The notes beneath the pieces are model-generated. The model worked only from the letters and a program-made list of their open reading frames with translations. It did not search any database and had not been told where the DNA came from. Below, one piece after another: positions 25,672 to 34,538 of a DNA stretch of 64,000 nt. This DNA comes from Roseovarius indicus (GTDB lineage: Bacteria; Pseudomonadota; Alphaproteobacteria; Rhodobacterales; Rhodobacteraceae). The DNA lies in contig NZ_CP031598.1 in the NCBI RefSeq assembly GCF_008728195.1, forward strand, positions 5,208,001-5,272,000. Direction: 5' to 3'. Each line of letters opens with the position of its first letter. Within the stretch, counting starts at the first letter, position 1. Both the position numbers and the translations under genes were made by a program.

Positions 25672-27111
25672 ATGGAAATGCCTGCCCCCAACCCGGACAT
25701 CCTGTCGAAAAAGGCCGATCTCGTCGCCCGCCTACAGGACATTCTGCCCGCCGAGGCGGTCATCTCCGACCCGGCCGAAACCCGCGCTTACGAGTGTGAC
25801 GCCCTGACCGCCTACAAGTGCCCGCCACTCGCCGCGGTGCTACCCTCGTCGACGCAGGAAGTCTCGGACGTGCTGCGCATCTGCCACGAAATGGGCGTAC
25901 CGGTGGTACCGCGCGGCTCGGGCACGTCGCTCGCCGGCGGGGCGCTTCCGACCGAAGACAGCGTGATCCTCGGTGTGGCCCGCCTTAACGAGGTGCTGGA
26001 AACCGACTACGAAAACCGCTTCATCCGGGTGCAATCGGGCCGCACCAACCTGTCCGTCACCGGCGCGGTCGAGGAAGACGGGTATTTCTACGCGCCCGAC
26101 CCCTCGTCGCAACTTGCCTGCGCCATCGCGGGCAACATCGCGATGAACTCGGGCGGGGCGCATTGCCTGAAATACGGGGTGACCACTAACAACCTGCTCG
26201 GCGTGACCATGGTGCTGATGGACGGCACGGTCACCGAAATCGGCGGCGCACATCTCGACGCCGAAGGCTATGACCTGCTCGGCCTGATCTGCGGCTCGGA
26301 AGGACAGCTTGGTGTTGTCACCGAAGCCACCCTGCGCATCCTCCACAAGCCGGAAGGCGCGCGGCCCGTCCTGATCGGGTTCGACTCGAACGAGGTCGCC
26401 GGCGCCTGTGTCTCCGACATCATCAAGGCGGGCGTCCTGCCCGTGGCGATCGAGTTCATGGACCGCCCCTGCATCCGTGCCACCGAGGATTTCGCCAAGG
26501 CCGGCTACCCCGATTGCGAGGCGCTGCTGATCGTCGAGGTAGAGGGCAGCGAGGCCGAGATCGACGAACAGCTCGAAACCATCATGAGCATCGCCCGCAC
26601 CCACGACCCGGTGGAACTGCGCCAGAGCGGTTCGGCCGAGGAAAGCGCCAAGATCTGGCTCGGCCGCAAATCGGCCTTCGGCGCCATGGGCAACATCAAT
26701 GACTACATGTGCCTCGACGGCACGATCCCTGTCAGTCAATTGCCCTACGTTCTCAAACGCATCGGCGAGATGTCGAAGGAATTCGGCCTCGACGTGGCCA
26801 ACGTGTTCCACGCGGGCGACGGCAACATGCACCCGCTGATCCTGTTCGACGCCAACAAGCCCGGTGACCTCGAGACCTGCGAGGCATTCGGCGCCGAGAT
26901 CCTCAAGCTCTGCGTCGAGGTGGGTGGATGCCTGACCGGCGAGCACGGTGTCGGCATCGAGAAACGCGACCTGATGGCGCATCAGTATGGCGAGAAGGAC
27001 CTCGGCCTGCAGATGGCCGTGAAGGATGTGTTCGACCCGAAATGGCTGCTGAACCCCGCCAAGGTCTTCCCGCTCGCCGCGTCCGACGCACACAGGATCG
27101 CCGCCGAGTAA
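25672..27111 (+). CDS. glcD: Glycolate oxidase subunit GlcD (FAD-linked)
   Basis: A 479-residue flavoprotein. The FAD-binding PCMH domain contains PVVPRGSGTSLAGGALP and CAIAGNIAMNSGGAHCLKYGVTTNNLLG, and the C-terminal oxidase domain contains NVFHAGDGNMHPLILFD and TGEHGVGIEKR. With GlcE and GlcF it oxidises glycolate to glyoxylate and feeds electrons to the membrane quinone pool. The start is the ATG at 25672 with a strong AAGGAGG at 25660-25666; a TTG start further up is not needed. A GntR-type dyad lies just ahead. glcE and glcF follow. Confidence 0.93.
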   Translation: MEMPAPNPDILSKKADLVARLQDILPAEAVISDPAETRAYECDALTAYKCPPLAAVLPSSTQEVSDVLRICHEMGVPVVPRGSGTSLAGGALPTEDSVILGVARLNEVLETDYENRFIRVQSGRTNLSVTGAVEEDGYFYAPDPSSQLACAIAGNIAMNSGGAHCLKYGVTTNNLLGVTMVLMDGTVTEIGGAHLDAEGYDLLGLICGSEGQLGVVTEATLRILHKPEGARPVLIGFDSNEVAGACVSDIIKAGVLPVAIEFMDRPCIRATEDFAKAGYPDCEALLIVEVEGSEAEIDEQLETIMSIARTHDPVELRQSGSAEESAKIWLGRKSAFGAMGNINDYMCLDGTIPVSQLPYVLKRIGEMSKEFGLDVANVFHAGDGNMHPLILFDANKPGDLETCEAFGAEILKLCVEVGGCLTGEHGVGIEKRDLMAHQYGEKDLGLQMAVKDVFDPKWLLNPAKVFPLAASDAHRIAAE

Positions 27112-27168
27112 GGGGCGCCGCCCCTCGGCCTGCGGCCTCACCCCGGAGTATTTTTCGAACAATGAAAG
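27112..27168 (+). repeat. GGAGTATTTTT repeat that carries the glcE start codon
   Basis: After the glcD stop come AGGGGC/GCCCCT and GGCC/GGCC stem-loops and then CCCCGGAGTATTTTTCGAAC followed by AATGAAAG. This is the same layout as 4436-4499. The ATG inside AATGAAAG (27162) is the glcE start, so here the repeat supplies the translation start. Confidence 0.6.
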
Positions 27169-28316
27169 ACCTTAGGCCCGAAACCGAGGCAGAACTGGCC
27201 GAAATTGTCCGCGACACGGGCGAGCCACTGAGGATCAGGGGCGGCGGCACGCGGCCGATCGGCGTACCGGTGAACGGAGCGCCGCTGACAACTGCCGAGC
27301 TGTCGGGCATCGACCTTTACGAGCCCGGCGCGCTGACAATGGTTGCCCGGGCCGGTACACCGCTGGCCGAGATCGAAGAGGCGCTCGCAGCCGAAGGCCA
27401 GCGGCTGGCCTTCGAACCGATGGACCATCGCAGGCTTCTGGGTACCGAAGGCGAGCCCACCATCGGCGGTGTCTTCGCCGCCAACGTCTCCGGCCCTCGG
27501 CGCATCCAGTGCGGCGCGGCGCGGGATTTCCTTTTGGGCGTGCGCTTTGTCGACGGGCGGGGCGAGGTGATCCGCAATGGCGGGCGGGTGATGAAGAACG
27601 TCACCGGCTATGACCTCGTCAAGCTGATGGCGGGCAGCTACGGCACGCTGGGCATCCTGACCGAGGTGGCGCTGAAGGTGTTGCCGAAGACGCAGGTGAC
27701 CGGCTCCCTCAACTGTGTGGGCTTAAGCGACGAGCAGGCCATCGCCGCCCTTTGCCGTGCGTTGGGTTCGCCCTACGAGGTGACCGGCGCCGCGCATATG
27801 CAGGCCGGCCCCGACGGCACGCCGCGCACATTGCTCCGGATCGAAGGCACCGAGGCCTCTGTCGCCTACCGCGCGGCGGAACTTCGGAAATTGCTTGCGG
27901 CTTCCGGGGAGTTCAGCATCGACACCGACCCGGAAAGCACGAAAGAAACCTGGCGCGCCATCCGCGATGTGCAGCCCTTCCACGACGGAGAAGGCGATAT
28001 CTGGCGCCTCTCGGTCAAACCCACCGACGCGCCCGGGCTGGTGGCAAGGATCGACGGCGCCGAGGCGCTCTACGACTGGGGCGGCGGGCTGATCTGGCTG
28101 CGCGTGCCCAAGGGCAAATCCGCCAGTGACATCCGCCACACCGTGAACGAAACCGGCGGCCACGCCACCCTGATCCGCGGCACGCGGGGCGGCGGCGTGT
28201 TCCAGCCGCTTTCGCCCCCGGTGGCAGCACTGCAGGATGGCCTGCGCAAGCGGTTCGACCCCAAGGGCCTGCTCAACCCCGGGCTCATGGCACAGGCAGC
28301 CGAGGCAACCGAATGA
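27162..28316 (+). CDS. glcE: Glycolate oxidase subunit GlcE
   Basis: A 384-residue FAD-binding subunit. It keeps LRIRGGGTRPIG at the FAD site and MDHRRLLGTEGEPTIGGVFAANVSGPRRIQCGAARDFLLGVRFVDGRGEVIRNGGRVMKNVTGYDL, typical of GlcE. The C-terminal cap is shorter than in GlcD. The ATG at 27162 lies inside the repeat core, 50 bp after glcD, without an obvious purine-rich ribosome site; GGAG at 27145-27148 is 14 bp upstream. glcF overlaps its stop by 4 bp. Confidence 0.92.
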   Translation: MKDLRPETEAELAEIVRDTGEPLRIRGGGTRPIGVPVNGAPLTTAELSGIDLYEPGALTMVARAGTPLAEIEEALAAEGQRLAFEPMDHRRLLGTEGEPTIGGVFAANVSGPRRIQCGAARDFLLGVRFVDGRGEVIRNGGRVMKNVTGYDLVKLMAGSYGTLGILTEVALKVLPKTQVTGSLNCVGLSDEQAIAALCRALGSPYEVTGAAHMQAGPDGTPRTLLRIEGTEASVAYRAAELRKLLAASGEFSIDTDPESTKETWRAIRDVQPFHDGEGDIWRLSVKPTDAPGLVARIDGAEALYDWGGGLIWLRVPKGKSASDIRHTVNETGGHATLIRGTRGGGVFQPLSPPVAALQDGLRKRFDPKGLLNPGLMAQAAEATE

Positions 28317-29635
28317 AGACCGAATTCACCGAGACCCAGCTGAAAGACCCCGCCATCGCGCGCTCGAACGAGATCCTGCGCGCCTGTGTGCATTGCGGGT
28401 TCTGCACCGCCACCTGCCCCACCTACCAGGTGCTGGGCGACGAGCTCGACAGCCCGCGCGGGCGCATCTACCTGATCAAGGACATGCTGGAAAACGACCG
28501 GCAGCCCGACGAGAAGACCGTCAAGCATATCGACCGGTGCCTGTCCTGCCTCGCCTGCATGACAACCTGCCCCTCGGGCGTGCATTACATGCACCTGGTC
28601 GACCACGCGCGGGAATACATCGAGGAACGCTACCAGCGGCCGCTCCACGAGCGGGCATTGCGCTGGACGTTGGCGCAAATCCTGCCTTATCCGACCCGCT
28701 TCCGCCTTGCCCTGCTGGGGGCGAAGCTCGGGCGGCCCTTCGCCTTCCTGATGCCCGACGCGCGGCTCAAGGCGATGCTGGAAATGGCGCCGAAGCGCAT
28801 TCCGCCGGTCAGCCGCAACGACGACCCACAGACCTTTCCGGCGCAGGGCGAACGCCGCAAGCGCGTGGCGCTGATGACGGGCTGTGCGCAGAAAGCGCTG
28901 AACACCGATATCAACGACGCCACGATCCGCCTGCTCACTCGCCTCGGCTGTGAGGTGGTCGTGGCGGAAGGCGCCGGCTGTTGCGGGGCGCTGACCCACC
29001 ACATGGGTAAGACGAAAGACAGCCACGCCACCGCCGCGAAGAACATCCGCGCCTGGGCGAAGGAAATGGATGGCGACGGGCTCGATGCCATCGTCATCAA
29101 CACCTCTGGCTGCGGCACGACCGTGAAGGATTACGGCCACATGTTCCGTCAGGAGGCTTTGGCCGACGATGCCGCGCGCGTCTCGGACATCGCGATGGAC
29201 GTCTCGGAACTCCTGATGACGCTCGACCTGCCCGAGGGGGACGACAAGGGCGTCAACGTCGCCTATCATGCCGCCTGCTCCCTGCAGCACGGGCAGAAGA
29301 TCAAGACCTACCCCAAAGACTTGCTCAAACGCGCCGGGTTTGCCGTGTCGGAACCCGCCGACAGCCATCTCTGCTGCGGCAGTGCGGGCACCTACAACCT
29401 GATGCAGCCCGCCATCTCGAAACAACTGAAAGACCGCAAGGTCCGCACGCTGGAAGCGAAGAGCCCCGACATCATCGCCGCCGGCAATATCGGCTGCATG
29501 ATGCAGATCGGCACCGGCACCAAGGTGCCGGTGGTGCACACGGTCGAGCTGCTCGACTGGGCCACGGGCGGGCCGACACCGCCCGCGCTGACCGAAAGCG
29601 GCACACCTGTTCCGAACCTGCGCGGCACGCCCTAA
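28313..29635 (+). CDS. glcF: Glycolate oxidase iron-sulfur subunit GlcF
   Basis: A 440-residue electron-transfer subunit. Two 4Fe-4S motifs, CVHCGFCTATCPTY (about 24-37) and CLSCLACMTTCPSGVHY (about 75-91), are followed by two cysteine-rich CCG domains (EGAGCCGALTHH and LCCGSAGTYN) that bind further clusters or heme. It passes electrons from GlcD/GlcE to quinone. The ATG at 28313 overlaps the glcE stop as ATGA. It closes the glcDEF operon; no glcC or glcG is adjacent. Confidence 0.93.
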   Translation: MKTEFTETQLKDPAIARSNEILRACVHCGFCTATCPTYQVLGDELDSPRGRIYLIKDMLENDRQPDEKTVKHIDRCLSCLACMTTCPSGVHYMHLVDHAREYIEERYQRPLHERALRWTLAQILPYPTRFRLALLGAKLGRPFAFLMPDARLKAMLEMAPKRIPPVSRNDDPQTFPAQGERRKRVALMTGCAQKALNTDINDATIRLLTRLGCEVVVAEGAGCCGALTHHMGKTKDSHATAAKNIRAWAKEMDGDGLDAIVINTSGCGTTVKDYGHMFRQEALADDAARVSDIAMDVSELLMTLDLPEGDDKGVNVAYHAACSLQHGQKIKTYPKDLLKRAGFAVSEPADSHLCCGSAGTYNLMQPAISKQLKDRKVRTLEAKSPDIIAAGNIGCMMQIGTGTKVPVVHTVELLDWATGGPTPPALTESGTPVPNLRGTP

Positions 29636-29689
29636 TTTGGCCCAAATGGATTGCTAGCCACCTTCGAAACAAGATCCATCGGAGGGGCA

Positions 29690-30502
29690 ATGTTCCGACC
29701 TGTCACGGCGCTTATCATTCTAATCCTGTCCGTGGGCACGGCACTGGCCGACACCCGGTTGAAACGGCTCGACACCGGCGATGACGGCCGCGGATGGGAG
29801 GCCGTCGGACGGCTCGACATCGACGGGCGCGGCTTTTGTACCGGGGCGCTCATCGCGCCGAATCTCGTGCTGACGGCGGCGCACTGCCTTTTTGACAAGC
29901 GCACCGGCAAGCGGGTCGACCACGCCCGGATCGAATTCCTCGCCGGGTGGCGCAACGGCCGCGCGTCGGCCTACCGCAAGATCCGCCGCGCTGTCTCGCA
30001 TCCCGACTATGTCTACCAGGCCGCCGTTTCGGCCGACCGGGTGCGCAACGACGTGGCCCTGCTCGAGCTGTTCCACCCGATCCAGAACACCCAGGTCGTG
30101 CCCTTCCTGACCGATGAACGCCCCATGAAGGGGCAGGAGATCGGCATCGTCTCCTATGCGCGCGACCGGTCGGAAGCGCCTTCGCTGCAGGAAATCTGCG
30201 ACGTGGTGGCCCGCCAGCAGGGCGTTCTGGTGATGTCCTGCGACGTCGATTTCGGCGCGTCCGGCGCCCCGATCTTCAGCTTCAGCTCGGGCCAGCCCCG
30301 CGTGGTCTCGGTGGTCTCCGCCATGGCACAGGTCGAGGGCCGCAAGGTCTCGCTCGGCACCCAGCTGACGCAACCGCTGCAGGATCTGAAAACCGCCCTC
30401 GACGCCGGAGAAGGCTTCTTCCAGTCCGACGCGCCGCAGATGTCGACCTTCGGCGAACGGCGCGATACGGGGGCCAAATTCGCCAAGCCCGGCGGCTCTT
30501 GA
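29690..30502 (+). CDS. Exported trypsin-like serine protease
   Basis: A 270-residue protein with a signal peptide (MFRPVTALIILILSVGTALA) and a chymotrypsin-fold domain. The catalytic histidine is in LTAAHC, the aspartate in VRNDVALLEL and the serine in DFGASGAPIF, so the triad is complete. FCTGALI and the AAHC cysteine can pair as in trypsin. It should act in the periplasm or outside; the substrate is unknown. The ATG at 29690 follows GGAGGGGC. The stop codon TGA lies within the -35 box of the downstream heat-shock promoter. Confidence 0.85.
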   Translation: MFRPVTALIILILSVGTALADTRLKRLDTGDDGRGWEAVGRLDIDGRGFCTGALIAPNLVLTAAHCLFDKRTGKRVDHARIEFLAGWRNGRASAYRKIRRAVSHPDYVYQAAVSADRVRNDVALLELFHPIQNTQVVPFLTDERPMKGQEIGIVSYARDRSEAPSLQEICDVVARQQGVLVMSCDVDFGASGAPIFSFSSGQPRVVSVVSAMAQVEGRKVSLGTQLTQPLQDLKTALDAGEGFFQSDAPQMSTFGERRDTGAKFAKPGGS

Positions 30503-30526
30503 AATCCTCCCGAAGCTTTCCCAGAT
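30498..30526 (+). promoter_or_regulatory. RpoH (sigma-32) type promoter for hsp20
   Basis: CTTGAAA (30498-30504) and TCCCAGAT (30519-30526) are 14 bp apart, matching the sigma-32 consensus CTTGAAA and CCCCATNT at 7 of 7 and most of the -10 positions. The -35 box overlaps the protease stop codon. The Hsp20 gene downstream is an expected heat-shock target. Confidence 0.6.
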
Positions 30527-30527
30527 A

Positions 30528-30622
30528 ACCGATATCCGGCGCCGCCTGACGGGCCGGAGATATCGTTGCCTGTCCCCGTGGGAAGGCATCCACATAAGGG
30601 ATCGCTCAAAGGAGGATGACCC
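30528..30622 (+). promoter_or_regulatory. Structured hsp20 leader, possible RNA thermometer
   Basis: The 5' leader can form three helices: GATATCCGGC with GCCGGAGATATC, TGCCT..TCCC with GGGA..AGGCA, and CATCC (30587-30591) with GGATG (30614-30618). The last would hide part of the AAGGAGG ribosome site (30609-30615). Heat-labile leaders are common for small heat-shock genes in alphaproteobacteria; this one is an inference. Confidence 0.35.
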
Positions 30623-31090
30623 ATGCGTAACTTCGATCTTGCACCGCTTTACCGTGCAACCGTTGGTTTCGATCAGATCGCAGACATGATGGACCGTGTT
30701 CTGTCTGCCGACATGAACCAGCCGACCTACCCCCCCTATAACATCGAGAAGACCGCCGATGACGCCTATCGCATCTCGATCGCCGTCGCCGGTTTCGCCG
30801 CCGACGACCTGATGGTCGAGGTCAAGGACGGCGCTCTCGTCGTATCGGCCCGCAAGGCCGAGGATGACGCGCAGCGCAGCTTCCTGCATCGCGGCATCGC
30901 GACTCGCGCGTTCGAGCGCAAGTTCCAGCTTGCCGATCACGTGCGTGTCACCGGCGCATCCCATGCCGATGGCATGCTGCATATCGACCTTGTCCGCGAA
31001 GTGCCCGAGGCGCTGAAGCCCCGCCGCATCGCCATCGCCAGCGGCGACTCGGTCGAAAAGGATGTGCTCGACGCGGAAACCGTCAACTAA
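30623..31090 (+). CDS. Hsp20-family small heat-shock protein
   Basis: A 155-residue holdase chaperone of the IbpA type. The alpha-crystallin domain runs from YNIEKTADDAYRISIAVAGFAADDLMVEVKDGALVVSARK to HIDLVREVPEALKPRRIAI, with the usual short C-terminal PRRIAI anchor in the role of the I-X-I motif. It binds unfolding proteins during heat stress. The ATG at 30623 has AAGGAGG upstream, a sigma-32 type promoter 97 bp before it and a structured leader. A strong terminator follows. Confidence 0.93.
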   Translation: MRNFDLAPLYRATVGFDQIADMMDRVLSADMNQPTYPPYNIEKTADDAYRISIAVAGFAADDLMVEVKDGALVVSARKAEDDAQRSFLHRGIATRAFERKFQLADHVRVTGASHADGMLHIDLVREVPEALKPRRIAIASGDSVEKDVLDAETVN

Positions 31091-31136
31091 GGCATCGGGC
31101 CGGGCTTTCGCCCGGCCACCGAGTGTCTGCCATACG

Positions 31137-31164
31137 CCCGGCCGGTCATCCCGGCCGGGTTTTT
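31137..31164 (+). terminator. Rho-independent terminator after hsp20
   Basis: CCCGGCCGG-tcatc-CCGGCCGGG is followed directly by TTTTT (31160-31164). A second stem, GGCCGGGC-tttc-GCCCGGCC, lies at 31098-31117. Together they separate hsp20 from the convergent META gene. Confidence 0.8.
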
Positions 31165-32396
31165 CATGCCAGCCGCCGCGCGGTCAGAAGCGTCTCGCCC
31201 GCCGGCCCGATCAGCAGAAGCGCACCGGTCTCGTCGATGTCGAACCGCACCACGTGCTGCAAGGCGTCCAGCATCCGTTGCTCTTGGGTCATCATCGCCT
31301 CAGGGCATCCCATCATCGTCACACCCATCTGGCCAAAGGCAAGGCCTTCGCCGTCCAGCATGTAGACACCGGTGAACCGGTTGCATCCCGTCCGGCCCGA
31401 CGCCCCGCCATCCGGATCGAAGGTGATGCTGATGTTCGACCCGTCGATGATGCCAAGCTCGCCGATATCCTCGATCTGCCAGGCACCTGCCGTCAAAAGG
31501 CTCACCGGGTCACCACCGCAACCGCGCAACTCCTGCCCGTCCAGCGCCAGCGCCGCGTGATGCGGATAGGGCATGCCCGTGGCGTCGTCGTGACAGATCC
31601 GCTCTTCCAGCCGCAGCCGGGCGTTGATGTCGGGCATGTTGAGGATGTAGGCACCTGCCTCGGTCTCCACTTCGGGCCGCGGCGTGTTGAGACGCAGGTC
31701 ACCGTAATCCGCCACCACTTCGGCCTCGCCTTCGCTGATGGTCACGTACCAGCCCGGTTCGTTGCCCACGGCGGTATAGGGCTCCGGCGTCTCCTCGACC
31801 TTGGCACAGGCCGGCTCCGGCTCGGATCCTAGCGTCAGCTCCGCCTCGGTCCCCTTCGACCAGAAGGTGACGGCCTCATCCGATTGCGCCACGAAGCGCG
31901 AACCGTCATCGGCAGGCATCTCCTTCATCGCATAATCCTGACCACCGACCCGGAGGGTGGGCGTGTCGTCGATCATCCCGAACTCGACCGTGGTTTCCCC
32001 GCAGTCAAAGCGCGACCGAAAGGCCAGCGGCGTGAACTGGCTCAGCCGCACCTCGCCAATGTCGACATCCTCCGACCCGGCATCGACGCGGATATCCCGC
32101 GCAATCCACATCGCCTTGCCGTCGACCCGGATCGCCGCGTTCAGCTGGCCGCTCAACCCCTCGGGCACTGCCATCTCGAAGCCCAGCGGCACCTGCGCGC
32201 CGTCGGTCGTGAACCGTTGCTCAGCCAGTATCGAGTCAAGCGCACCTCTCATCTCGACAATCACCTCCGCCCCCTCGGGCAGTGCGATTTTCTGCAAGTA
32301 GACCAGCGAGCCGGTGATCTTCCGGGCACCCTCCTGGGCCATGGCCGGCGCGCTCAGCGCCAGCGCAAGTAATAGGGACAGGGCAAATCGCACCAT
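31164..32396 (-). CDS. Exported multidomain protein: YbaY-like, MliC, COG3650, META
   Basis: A 410-residue protein with a signal peptide (residues 1-20). Four small domains appear in order: a YbaY/YscW-like domain (about 25-125, GSLVYLQKIALPEGAEVIVEM), an MliC-type lysozyme-inhibitor domain (about 128-192, FDCGETTVEF..LRVGGQDYAM), a COG3650 domain (about 205-300, YTAVGNEPGWYVTIS), and a META/HslJ domain (about 303-405, GGASGRTGCNRFTGVYMLDGEGLAF). Such domains occur singly as envelope stress lipoproteins in enterobacteria; here they are fused. No lipobox is seen. The start is the ATG at 32396. Confidence 0.82.
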   Translation of the reverse strand: MVRFALSLLLALALSAPAMAQEGARKITGSLVYLQKIALPEGAEVIVEMRGALDSILAEQRFTTDGAQVPLGFEMAVPEGLSGQLNAAIRVDGKAMWIARDIRVDAGSEDVDIGEVRLSQFTPLAFRSRFDCGETTVEFGMIDDTPTLRVGGQDYAMKEMPADDGSRFVAQSDEAVTFWSKGTEAELTLGSEPEPACAKVEETPEPYTAVGNEPGWYVTISEGEAEVVADYGDLRLNTPRPEVETEAGAYILNMPDINARLRLEERICHDDATGMPYPHHAALALDGQELRGCGGDPVSLLTAGAWQIEDIGELGIIDGSNISITFDPDGGASGRTGCNRFTGVYMLDGEGLAFGQMGVTMMGCPEAMMTQEQRMLDALQHVVRFDIDETGALLLIGPAGETLLTARRLA

Positions 32397-32488
32397 GTGA
32401 CATCTCCAACAGGGATTATTTCGATAACTACCACCTAGGCCTTGAACCCCTGAAGACGAAGGCCGTTCCATTGTTTATTTGCAAGAAA

Positions 32489-32518
32489 CCGCGCGCGCCG
32501 GGACAGTGGCGCGCGCGG
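32489..32518 (-). terminator. GC-rich hairpin after the VWA gene
   Basis: CCGCGCGCGCC-gggacagt-GGCGCGCGCGG is a perfect 11-bp stem 71 bp beyond the minus-strand VWA stop. Only a short TTTC follows, so it may terminate weakly or just protect the 3' end. Confidence 0.45.
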
Positions 32519-32588
32519 CGGCGGCAAGACGGCGGAGCTACACCGCCTCGCCACGAGGGCCAAATTGCTGCTCGATAAGGCCCTTGTC

Positions 32589-34538
32589 TCAGTTCCGGTC
32601 GAGGCTCTGCGCCAGCCGCATCAGGCGCACCGCCTCGGCACGGTAGCCATAGGCGTCCTCCCCTTTCGCGGAATTCGCCAGCGCGATGGCGTCGTCATAG
32701 GTCCAGCCGTTCAGGTAGGGGCTGTCCTGCAAGATCTGCCCGAACCCGGCAATCGCGGCGGCAAAGCGCATGTCGTCGCTCGTTTCGCCCCCCGCCACGA
32801 TCGGTGTCTCGATCAGCTGGCTCGTTTCCTCACCCGGCGCCTTGTAGCGCAGCTTGAGGTATCCCAGCTCGTCGCTCGTGTTCTGTGGTTCGGCCTCGCC
32901 ATAGCGCAGCGGCTCGGTCAGACGGGCCTCTGAATCGACCAGCGTCACCTCGTAGATCGCCGTCACCGTATGCCCCGCGCCGATATCCCCCGCATCGACC
33001 GCGTCGTTCCTGAAATCATCCCGGTTCAGCGCCCGCGTCTCGTACCCGATCAGCCGGTACTCGGCCACCACGCCGGGGTTGAACTCCACCTGGATCTTCA
33101 CGTCATCGGCAATCGGGTAAAGCGCCCCGGTGAACTGATCCACCAGCACCTTCTGCGCCTCCGACAGCGTATCGATATAGGCCGCCTGCCCGTTCCCGTT
33201 CTGCGCCAGCGACTGCATCACCGCGTCGTCGAGGTTGCCCCGCCCGAAACCCAGAACCGACAGGTAGGTGCCACTCTCCCGCTTGCCGGCGATAAAGCGC
33301 TCCAGCTCGTCCGGGTCGCTGATGCCGACGTTGAAGTCGCCATCGGTGGCCAGGATCACGCGGCTCACTTCGCCCTCCTCTGTCATCCCCTCGGCCACGG
33401 AATAGGCCTGCTGCAAACCGTCCTGCCCGGCGGTGTTGCCACCGGCGCTCAGGTTGTCGAGCGCGCCCAGAATGGTATCCCGCTCTGCCGCCGAAGTGGG
33501 TTCGAGCACCTGCCCCGCACTGCCGGCATAGGTCACGATCGACACCTGGTCCTGCGCCGACAGCTTCGACAACATCAGCGCCAGCGACTGCTTGAGAAGG
33601 GGCAGCTTGTCGGGATGCTCCATCGACCCCGACGTATCGATCAGGAAAACGAGGTTCAGCGGCGGCCGGTCCTCGACCGCGGGCAGCTCGCCCTGGATCC
33701 CGATATGCACGAGTTGCGTGTCGGGGTTCCACGGCGTATCGGTCACACTCACCGTCGAACGGAACGGCGCGTCCCCCTCGGCGGGCGCGGCATAATCATA
33801 GGGGAAGTAATTGATCATCTCCTCGATCCGCACCGCCTCGTGCGGCGGCATCACCCCCCCGATCAGCGAAGAGCGCACGACCGCATAAGAGGCCGTATCC
33901 ACGTCGACCGAAAAGGTCGAAACCGGGTCGTCCGCCGTCACCTTCAACGTGTTGGGATCGGCGTGAGCATACGCTTCCGTATTGTTCTCCGGCCGGATCA
34001 GCACATCCCGTTGCCCGCTCGGCGCCATGTTGTTCAGCGTCTCGACCGCCAGCCCCCGCAGGCTTTCCGCCCGCGTGGCCTGCAATCGCGGCGCGGGGCT
34101 GGGCGGCGCGGCGCTCGCCATATCGTCGGCTGCCAGCGACTCGGCGCCTTCCATCTCGAACAGACCGCCCACTGCGTCCGCTGGCGGCCGGGACAGGTCT
34201 TCCTCGGTCGCCACGGTCTTCTGCACCATGGGCCCCGGCCGGAACATGTCGCGCCCGGCCTGCCAGTCGGGCACCACCACGACGAGACCCAGCGCCACCA
34301 GGGCCGTGGTCGCCGACATCATCCCGCGCGACGAAAGTTGAGTCGTTATCATTCTTGCTACTCCTCTGAACCAGCCCCTCCCAGGGCGATCAGAGGTAAG
34401 ACGCACACCCGGCCGACTTTCTTGGAGCCGATCGAAATTTTCCTGCGCGATAGTGAAATTCGCAGCCTTCCGGCCCGCGTCGGGCGCGGGGGTGGCGGCC
34501 TGCATTGCCTGTTTCAGATCTTCGAGGTCGTCGCTCAT
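32589..34538 (-). CDS. Membrane-anchored von Willebrand factor A (YfbK-like) protein
   Basis: A 649-residue protein with a cytosolic N-terminus of about 72 residues, one membrane helix (about 73-90) and a large outer part. The VWA domain begins at VFLIDTSGSM (DTSGS at 301-305, a complete MIDAS metal site) and a DUF3520-like C-terminal domain follows. YfbK-type proteins of this kind are often encoded with ECF sigma factors. The ATG at 34538 overlaps the sigma factor stop (ATGA), so the two are co-translated. The short N-terminal region could hold the sigma factor, since no separate anti-sigma gene is present. Confidence 0.85.
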   Translation of the reverse strand: MSDDLEDLKQAMQAATPAPDAGRKAANFTIAQENFDRLQESRPGVRLTSDRPGRGWFRGVARMITTQLSSRGMMSATTALVALGLVVVVPDWQAGRDMFRPGPMVQKTVATEEDLSRPPADAVGGLFEMEGAESLAADDMASAAPPSPAPRLQATRAESLRGLAVETLNNMAPSGQRDVLIRPENNTEAYAHADPNTLKVTADDPVSTFSVDVDTASYAVVRSSLIGGVMPPHEAVRIEEMINYFPYDYAAPAEGDAPFRSTVSVTDTPWNPDTQLVHIGIQGELPAVEDRPPLNLVFLIDTSGSMEHPDKLPLLKQSLALMLSKLSAQDQVSIVTYAGSAGQVLEPTSAAERDTILGALDNLSAGGNTAGQDGLQQAYSVAEGMTEEGEVSRVILATDGDFNVGISDPDELERFIAGKRESGTYLSVLGFGRGNLDDAVMQSLAQNGNGQAAYIDTLSEAQKVLVDQFTGALYPIADDVKIQVEFNPGVVAEYRLIGYETRALNRDDFRNDAVDAGDIGAGHTVTAIYEVTLVDSEARLTEPLRYGEAEPQNTSDELGYLKLRYKAPGEETSQLIETPIVAGGETSDDMRFAAAIAGFGQILQDSPYLNGWTYDDAIALANSAKGEDAYGYRAEAVRLMRLAQSLDRN

